Shown here: piece after piece, positions 46,301-54,300 of the stretch
Position numbering within the stretch: position 1 is the first letter of the stretch
Layout of the letters: each line of letters starts with the position of its first letter
NCBI RefSeq assembly: GCF_000350225.1
Contig: NW_005179202.1
Location: 1-64,000, forward strand
DNA: 64,000 nucleotides
Origin: Chondrus crispus
Taxonomy: Eukaryota > Rhodophyta > Florideophyceae > Gigartinales > Gigartinaceae
Reading direction: 5' to 3'
The notes under the pieces: generated by a model
What the model saw: only the letters and a program-made list of their open reading frames with translations
What the model was told of the DNA's origin: nothing
Database searches by the model: none
Translations under genes and position numbers: made by a program

Positions 46301-46639
46301 CAAAAGGAAGGTAGCCATTAATGTGAACTGGGTGACCAGACTGCAAATCAAAAAATGGATGGATCGTTACAGTGGCATGAAACAGGATTTGCTGTAACTG
46401 TGTTTGCGGCTGTGTCTGTCATGGATTGTAGCGGGGTGTTGTCGCCGCATCAATAACCAATGAGTGAATGTACTGATACTAGCACACGAAGTGTGGCACT
46501 CCTGCAACATGTGCGGGCAACGAATGTTTGGAAAAGTCTATTTAACTACCTTGTCCTCTAATATTTGAGATGCCTTTGACCTCTTCTCGCTTCCAGACAA
46601 CTAGGCACTTCGACAGTACTCGTTCTGCTTGCAAAAGCT
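43359..46639. other. Intergenic region, no recognised gene
   Basis: 3.3 kb, AT-richer than the genes, with only short frames. An 80-residue frame at 44465-44707 has a helix-turn-helix-like stretch (GLKNEEISSLF) that may be an old transposase scrap, too weak to call. There is a palindrome at 44430-44451 (AATATGACGT and complement) with a second TGACGTCA at 44456. A 34-36-bp direct repeat lies at 46117-46150 and 46151-46185. Confidence 0.5.
46117..46185 (+). repeat. Tandem direct repeat, two copies
   Basis: Two adjacent copies of a unit containing TTCCACGTATCTGCACGTGA and then TTGTTTCGTG, differing by a 2-base indel and one substitution. Confidence 0.8.
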
Positions 46640-47632
46640 ATGGAGGGCCAGAGCAATTCGAATCCGGACTCTGCTTCAGGCTGTTCCATTCCCATTCGTT
46701 CACCTATCAGCAAGGCAGACAAGCGATGGCATCTTAAAACCCCCCAAGGCATGATTGAACCCTACCCCGGTCTGAATCAAAGATTATGCGAGATTGCCTA
46801 CGGCTCTAATCATTGCGACCTGGTCGTTCGGGTGCGATTTCGAGAAGAAAGCAAGACAAGTGAATTTCAAGCTCATCGATGTATGCATCTATGGGCTGTT
46901 CGTTTTGCAGGAGGTTTATTGGCACAGGCTTTTGACGGCGCCAAGCCAGGCGTTGATGTTGAGTTGGAGGGGAACATGAACCAAACAGAGTGGGTTTGTT
47001 TCAAGCGCTTCCTCTATGGATGCCCCTTCTCGGTCAAGAATGTGACTCTTCCCAGCCTAATGAATCTAATTTCTCACGGGTCGCGTTACAAACTGAAGGG
47101 ATTTCTCAGAGTCATGGCGACTGCAATACAGCAAATGGACAGGATTGCGACCCCAGGCGAAATTGTCGAGGCAAGCTTTCTTTTTAAAATTGCTGGAATA
47201 CCTAGGAGTTTTAAAAATTACTTGCTGAACCTTCTGGCAGAGCAATACCAACACTTCTTTGACAATAAGTATGCTGATGGAGATGCGACTGTATCGATTG
47301 AAAAGAGGCTCTGCCCTGGATTTTTGGTGCTGTGGCCTTTAATGGAAAATGTAGGAATGAGTGCTCTGCTCCTTAAAAAAATCATGGAGCAGGATGCGAG
47401 CCCTGCTATCAGAAAGGGACTCGTCGACTGTGTCTTGGACTTCATTCAGCCGAGGAGGGAATCGGACGAAGAGGTTATGGTGCTTCTGGATGCTCTGGAG
47501 TTGTCTCTGGAAGAATTGGAGGTCGAGGTGAGCAGCGGAGATAGGGACGCCAATGGGAATTCACGTGCGATGCGTATACTTGCGAAATATGCTATTGCGA
47601 AAGCCCTAACGAGGACACGGCCTTCTGCATAA
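46640..47632 (+). CDS. BTB/POZ-like domain protein
   Basis: 330 residues, no intron apparent. Residues about 60-165 fit a BTB/POZ fold: CDLVVRVRF, EFQAHRCMHLWAVRF, a VELEG strand, FKRFLYGCPF, then helices through YKLKGFLRVMATA. A helical BACK-like part and an acidic segment (ELSLEELEVEV) follow. BTB proteins usually dimerise and serve as Cullin-3 substrate adaptors or scaffold proteins; no Kelch, MATH or zinc-finger module is present to indicate a target. Convergent with the minus-strand tethering gene 238 bp downstream. Weak match, so other helical adaptors are possible. Confidence 0.55.
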   Translation: MEGQSNSNPDSASGCSIPIRSPISKADKRWHLKTPQGMIEPYPGLNQRLCEIAYGSNHCDLVVRVRFREESKTSEFQAHRCMHLWAVRFAGGLLAQAFDGAKPGVDVELEGNMNQTEWVCFKRFLYGCPFSVKNVTLPSLMNLISHGSRYKLKGFLRVMATAIQQMDRIATPGEIVEASFLFKIAGIPRSFKNYLLNLLAEQYQHFFDNKYADGDATVSIEKRLCPGFLVLWPLMENVGMSALLLKKIMEQDASPAIRKGLVDCVLDFIQPRRESDEEVMVLLDALELSLEELEVEVSSGDRDANGNSRAMRILAKYAIAKALTRTRPSA

Positions 47633-47870
47633 AGGCTATTCCTCGTGTATCTTTCAGGGAAGATAAGTTGTTTACAGTTCATCGTGATCACGCAATCACA
47701 GATTTTGGCTACTGTCTAGACCGGTTTATGAAATTCGCCATGATGGGGCAAAGGACAGTACAATGGAAAATGAATAGCTTCGATACATAAGTGTTCACGA
47801 TAAGTTATATTATCACCACAATGAATGTACGCATGTCTCCGATGAGTAAATTGATACTGAGCATGGTGTT

Positions 47871-50077
47871 TTAACTCTGTTCTATCGAATCACACATGGA
47901 CTGAAGTATAGCAGACTTTGCGATAAGCGGGTGCGTGAAATCTGGTATTTGATTGCGTATAGCAGCGGCCAGACTGTCGTTTGCGTCTGCGAGATTGCGG
48001 ATCGCAAAACTCACGGCCTTCTTGCAGTACTGTTGCCCTCCAGGATACGACTTGATGAAAACGTACTCGTCGGAAATTTCTTGCAAAACCCCATCCCACT
48101 GCTTGCAGAAGTCAGACATTCTTGTCTTAGTTTCCTCTAGTGATTCAGAAGTAACATCGGCTTCAATCCCTAGCAACGCCCCGGCGTGCTTCTCGGCAAC
48201 AAGGTGTGCAAACTGAGCAGAAATCTGGTCGAAATGAACCGATACTACTTTGCGAAGACTTGTGAAGACCGGGCCGGAGTTGGAAAGAGATGCCGTCAAA
48301 TCAACAACCGACAAAAGCGAAACCAAGGCGTTCAGCCTGATCTTACAATCGTTCAATTCATGACCTTTAAAATTTGGCAGTGGTATCGAACAAATAGTGG
48401 CTGTCCCCTTGCGCACGAATGCTTTTGCTCTTCTGATGATCATTTGCGCTATGTCGTGGGCCTCTATCTCCGCACACCCTTGCATCGACGCAGTGAGTAT
48501 AGCAAACACGGTTGCAGAGCTTTCTGGGATCCATGGCCGACATGCTTTATGCACAGCTATCGATCCTTCACACAATTGGAACTCTGGAAAATGCTTCACG
48601 GCTTCAATCTCATGATCAAATCTGGCCTGGAACTCAGTTTGGAGCATTTTCTCGGCTTCAATGAGGTAAACGATGCGCAAGTCAACGTCTGAATGTGAAA
48701 CTATTCTCGTGCGATGGCATCGACTGACTAACAAAGCATTGAACAAAGATAGAATCAAAGAGGATGGCTTAGTTGATGTACAATTAATGTTTCGTCTCAA
48801 GAGTCGGAGGATTGGCAAGTGGCTGCTCTGAAAAATGTCCAGTAATGGTTGAGAGACTCCATCAACGAAAGCAGTTGCGAGAAACGCGCTCTCTTTATCG
48901 AAGCGTTCTAGAAAGAATCGTGTGCAATGGTGAAGTATTTCTTCCAGAACTGGATGAAAGTCTCGTCCCATGATTGCAACTTCAGAAACTGTAAAGGATG
49001 GCGCCGCCATGCGATCGAAAGCCATGGACCACCTTTGCGCTGCTGCCTTCAGCCTGCAAAGAACTTGGGCTGTAACATCACTTGTGTCTGTACAGTCGTC
49101 TTTCCAGCAACATTTGCATGCCCCAGAGTTGCTGAAGAGGGTCGATTCCATACTACAGTCAGCATATCTGAGAACTTCTTGTTTAGGCCTTGCGCAAGGG
49201 AAAGCAATTCATGAGAGGGCCACTCTTCGAGATTCTCTGATGGGAACAACCTGCAATAATCTTCAATACTCGATCGTGTCTTCGTGGTTGATAAACGTAT
49301 ATACTGCTGGACGACCTCATTGAAGGAGATTGGTTCATGATTCCTCAGAAACTCTAAAAGTTCCTTCTGATTCAATAGTAGCGCATCCCGAAGTATTTCA
49401 AAATTGGATGCGGGGTCTTCCAACAGTTGGATACTCAGTGATAAGCGATCCTTGATTCGGTACAAAGCTAGTTGTAATAAGCCGTCCAAATGTGTCCTAG
49501 CGCTTTCGCAAGGATTTAAGTAAGTGTTGGCGTTAAGACGCACGAAAGATAGCTTTGATGAGAGCGTCTTCAAAGCATCTTTGAACTCATCGGAGTGTGG
49601 GTTCGATTCTTCTATGTATGATTGCAGGCTCGTTGGGTAAGCCAATTGCTCAGAGAACGTGGCGATGTGACTTTCGATAATATTTATCGAATTGGCTTCT
49701 TCTCGAAGCTTGCAAACAACCTGACCTGATGCGATCAACGACGAGTAACAATTTTGCAGTGATTCAATCGTTTCATCCATGGTATGCTCGATGACATCCA
49801 AACGTGCAACTGCATCATCGAGGACTGTGATACACTGGTCAAATTGATCACTTGAGTCGAACAAAGATTCCCCACTATCGAACGTTTTTCGTGGGTCCTC
49901 GTTGTAGTCACTCGCTTTCAAACTCAGATCGGTACTTGGAGTAACAGATATTCGCTGCTGCTCTAAGTCCGAGGGGTCCATTAGGGAGAGGTCTACGTTG
50001 AGCACATCTTCGCATATCTGTGCAATTTCCAACCAACTGGCCGAGGTGTCGCAGAGTGAATCGCCCGAAGAGTGCAT
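47871..50077 (-). CDS. VPS52-like vesicle-tethering subunit (CATCHR family)
   Basis: Two minus-strand frames, 50077-about 49150 and about 49050-47871, read as one protein of about 700 residues. The change of frame at 49050-49175 fits a short intron of about 110-120 bp, but the splice sites are ambiguous. The N-terminal half is coiled coil, then a segment (LSFVRLNANTYL ... RIKDRLSLSI ... NQKELLEFLRNH) lines up with the VPS52 core. The C-terminal half has AIMGRDFHPVLEEI and EAEKMLQTEFQARFD, like the VPS52 rod. VPS52 belongs to the GARP and EARP complexes, which tether endosome-derived vesicles at the Golgi. COG3 is the main alternative, as both share this helical architecture. Recognition is by eye only. 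Confidence 0.55.
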
Positions 50078-50457
50078 GAGTGATTTTATGGGCGTTGACT
50101 TTCCTGCACTCGCGAGTTAGCGGTGTATGTGATGCAACGCTTACCAGTCGACAACAAGACTGAGAAGCAAAGGCGTTGTACCAGTTGATCAGCAGATGAA
50201 ATCCGGCGAGGGCGCATCTCGTGAAACATGGCAGCGGTTGTGGTGGGCAAGTCTTGGAATGGTATTGACTGCAGCTACGAAGTTCATGGTGGAGTGAAAT
50301 TTCGTTCACTTCATGTCAGAAACGGAAACGTTACATTCGGAATTCGTTCATGTCACTGGGTGTGACACAACTCTTTCAGATCTGATCTTATGTAGAGCCA
50401 GAACTCGTATTCTCAAACTGTAAACAGTTTGAGAATACGAGTTCTGGCTCTACCTAT
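50078..50457. other. Region upstream of the VPS52-like gene, with long palindrome
   Basis: No gene. Contains the 28-bp-arm palindrome at 50393-50452. The promoter of the minus-strand gene must lie here, but I see no clear core element. Confidence 0.5.
50393..50452. repeat. Perfect palindrome, 28-bp arms, TAAA loop
   Basis: Arms 50393-50420 and 50425-50452 are exact complements. Its right edge overlaps the target duplication of the hAT MITE, so the MITE landed at the rim of the palindrome (or the palindrome formed there). Confidence 0.95.
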
Positions 50458-50769
50458 CCGCGATTTCGGGTTGTTTTTTCATTTTTGCTTTTTGCTTGAT
50501 TATTCATGCAGAAACTGAGAAACTTCATGATTCTTCATGAAGAAACGACTTCAGGCAATGGTAGCCACGACTTACACGTTACATCGCCATGATGGAGATG
50601 GGCTACAGGGACCCTAAGAAGGCATGGGGGATCTCGATTTCGATGGTTGATCGCGATTATCGGTGGGTCGCCTGAAGAAGGCCGAAGTGGTGATTTTTTC
50701 ATTTTGCAGCATTATCTGGCAGTTTTTGCGCGCAATTGCGCGCAAAAACATGATTTAATGAAATCGCGG
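50458..50769. mobile_element. hAT-derived MITE, 312 bp
   Basis: Ends CCGCGATTTC and GAAATCGCGG, with 8-bp duplication CTACCTAT/CTACCTAC (50450-50457 and 50770-50777). The left 124 bp matches 7444-7504 plus 14978-15040 of the large hAT, skipping the Harbinger-like insertion. The right 180 bp matches 21187-21371, including the 26-bp palindrome (50723-50748). It is an internal-deletion derivative of that family. Confidence 0.93.
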
Positions 50770-51393
50770 CTACCTACAGTACTGTACTGTACACGTGTAG
50801 CTCGTCCAGACATTACAGAAAAACAGACAGCTTCTTTGGCGAGCTTGATCCCCTCCGCGACCATTTTGGTGTCTCATTGCTGGACCAGATATCTCGAGGT
50901 GAGTGTACAGTACACAGATCTTCAGTTTTTTTCTAAAAATGTGTACACAATAGCTGCCCAGAAATTACAGCTGATCTTCCTTCTTTACTATCAGCATATT
51001 CAGACCAATAGGAGATCGCTATGTGCCTGCGCCAACAAATTGGTCGAGCTTTAGCGTGACGAGCGATCTTCAAGATGTACACTTGGCGCTCTCTCGTCGT
51101 GCACCTGGGCATCCACACTCTTGTGCTTTGACTTTTCCGTGGCGGAACGCTAAAGAAGGAGATCGTGCGCCCCTGTCGAGGGGGATCCTACGCATTTCAG
51201 CAGTAAGAAAAGGTCAGCACTGTTTGTCCAGGTCAAAAATTCTACCCGTAAACAGCAGCACGACCTCGTGTGTTCAGCCCGTCGTTGAAAGAATTTGGCG
51301 AATGACGGCCTGTTTTTCGTCCACTGCTCATCAATCCATTTCTTTCTCACAGAGTCTTTGCTTGATAAGCTTATCTCCTCCAATTGGCCTGTC
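50770..51393. other. Gap upstream of the DnaE gene
   Basis: No separate gene is recognised. It includes the DnaE frame upstream of the preferred ATG (51295-51393) and presumably the promoter and 5' leader. Confidence 0.5.
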
Positions 51394-54300
51394 ATGACGC
51401 TGACCCCAACGCTTCGTCGACCACGGCACGCATTTCTTTCGCCTTCACCTGTGCTTCCCCGACGTCACGTTCCATCACTGATTCGGCTGTCACCCTATCG
51501 CCCCGAGAAATCTCGTCGATTGCTCTGTGCCTGCTTGAAAAGCGCTCGCCCCGACACCGATCCGGCGAGTCAATACGTTCCGCTTCATGTCCATTCCGAC
51601 TTCTCCCTTTTGGATGGTGCCAGCCAATTGCCATCACTTGTCCAAAGGGCCGCCGAATTGGGTGTTCCTGCATTGGCACTCACGGACCATGGTGTGCTTT
51701 ACGGGGCAATTCAGCTTGTTCGTACCTGCACCAAGGCTGGCGTCAAGCCTATCATTGGCAATGAGATGTACATCATCAACGATACGTTTGATGCCGAACC
51801 GTCGGAGGAATTCGGAAAGCAGAAGGCACCTAAACGATATCATTTGATTGTTCTCGCCAAAAACACAATTGGCTATCGCAATCTTGTTAAGCTTACGACG
51901 ATGGCGCATCTTTCGGGAAAGGTAGGGAAGGGCATTTTTGCTCGACCATGCATCAACAAGGCTCAGCTATATCAGCATCGCGAAGGCCTTATCGTGTCAA
52001 GCGCTTGTTTAGGAGGTGAGATTCCGCAGGCCATACTCAATGACGATATAGAATCAGCGGCTACAGTTGCGACTTGGTACAGGGATGTATTCGGAGAGGA
52101 TTTCTATCTTGAAATCCAGGACCATGGGAGTGCAGAGGACAAGAAAGTGAATCCGTGCATGGTTGAACTTTCTCGAACTCTCGGTATCAAGGTTATCGCC
52201 ACAAACGATAGTCACTTTACCAACTGCCTTGACGCGGAAGCACATGATGCTCTGATCTGCATACAGACTGGTAAGCTTCTAACTGATGAGAATCGTCTAC
52301 ACTATGCTGGCAATGAATACTTCAAATCTGTCGAGGAGATGCGAAAGTGTTTTACTGATCACCTGCCGAGAGAAGCCATTGACGAGGCTTTATACAATAC
52401 CATTCATGTTGCGGAGAAGGTGGGTAAGTATGACCTGTTTGGGGAAACGAGAATCCCAGACTTCCCCATTCCTGACGGATTCGGAAAGTCACACAACAGC
52501 TATTTGAAACTTGTGAGCCGTGAAAATTTGAGAAGCAGATTGGACGCTAGGGAAAAGGCTGGGCTGGTAGACCCCGAAGCCGAGCCGCAATACTTTGAAA
52601 GACTCGAATTTGAACTAAACATGATCTGCCAGATGGGCTTCTCATCCTACTTTTTGGTTGTGTGGGACTATGTGAGACATGCGAAAGAGCTCGGGATCCC
52701 GGTCGGTCCAGGGCGTGGGTCTGCTGCTGGTTCTTTAGTAGCTTTTGCTTTGAGAATCACAGATGTCGACCCGATTCCGTTCAATTTACTGTTCGAGCGA
52801 TTTTTGAATCCTGAGCGGAAGAGCATGCCCGATATTGATACGGATTTTTCAGTCAGAGGAAGGGAAAAGATCATTGCTTATGTCAGCGATCGATACGGGA
52901 AGGACCGAGTTGCCCAGATTATTACGTTTAATCGGCTAACCAGCAAGGCAGTTTTGAAAGATGTCGCCAGAGTACACAGCGTTCCGTACTCTGAAGCAGA
53001 TCGTCTAGCTAAGCTTATTCCGGTTGTTCGGGGGAAACCTGCAACACTCTCCGCAATGCTCTCTGACAAAACACCAAGTCGAGACTTTAGGCAAATGGTT
53101 GAGCAAAACTCGAGTTACCAGACCTGGATCGACAAGGCCAAGCGAATTGAAGGTACAAATAAAACCTACGGCATTCATGCTGCGGGCGTCGTCATTTCAG
53201 CGTCTCCTTTGACTGATATCGTGCCGTTGAGTAGGGCAAAACATGGTGAAATGATCACGCAGTATGCGATGGAAGATGTCGAGGATCTTGGTCTGTTGAA
53301 AATGGATTTTCTGGGGCTTAAGAACCTTACCGTGATTGAAACAGCATTGGAGTTCATCAGAGATGGAAGAGCGAAATGTGGGATTCATGAAGAGCTAGAC
53401 TTCTCCGTTGATTCTCTCCCGCTTGACGACGAAAAGACGTACCGTCTTCTGGCGGAGGGTGAGCTGGATGGAATATTTCAGTTAGATGCCTCTGGTGGTA
53501 TGAGGGCGATTGTGAGGGAGTTGCGCCCTTCTAGTCTGGAAGATATTTCATCAATACTTGCCCTGTACCGACCAGGTCCTCTTGACGCCGGCTTGATCCC
53601 GAAGTTCATCCGACGAAAACACGGAATCGACCCGATTGAGTATGACCATCCTCTGCTGGAACCAATACTCTTGGAAACTTATGGCATCATGGTGTACCAA
53701 GAACAGATCATGCGTATAGCGCGGGACTTAGCGGGCTACAGTTTAGGCCAAGCAGACATCCTGCGGCGAGCGATGGGGAAGAAGAAGACAGCTGACATGG
53801 AGAGGGAGCGTCCTAGATTTGTGGAGGGCGCAAAGGAAAGAGGGCTCTCAGAAGAAAAGGCAATCGAACTCTTTGACATGATGATCAAATTCGCGGAATA
53901 CTGTTTCAACAAATCCCACTCAACTGCCTATGCCTATCTCACCTACCAAACCGCTTATCTGAAGGCAAATTATCCGGTCGAGTATTCGGCAGCCCTTTTG
54001 AGGTCGAACATGAATCAATCTGACAAACTCGTCAGGTATTTGGCTGATGCGAACACATCGGGCGTTCGCGTAGCTCCCCCGTGCGTGAATAGGTCTGACT
54101 TGGGTTTCACGGTAGATCGCAGCGAGACAAGTAGTGGAATCGTCCTTTTTGGTCTAGAGGCCGTCAAAACTGTTGGAGGATCAGTGGGCCATGCACTGTT
54201 GGAAGAAAGAAACGCAAGGGGCACTTTTATGAATATCATTGATCTTGTAGAACGGGTGAACCTGCGTGTTCTTAACAAGAGGGCTATGGGTGCACTGATC

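Noticed and set aside
46650-46670. tRNA B-box-like word TTCGAATCC
   Set aside because: Lies in the BTB-like coding sequence; no A box or cloverleaf around it.
53895-53925. Possible intein in DnaE
   Set aside because: The frame passes straight through the extein junction with no inserted sequence.
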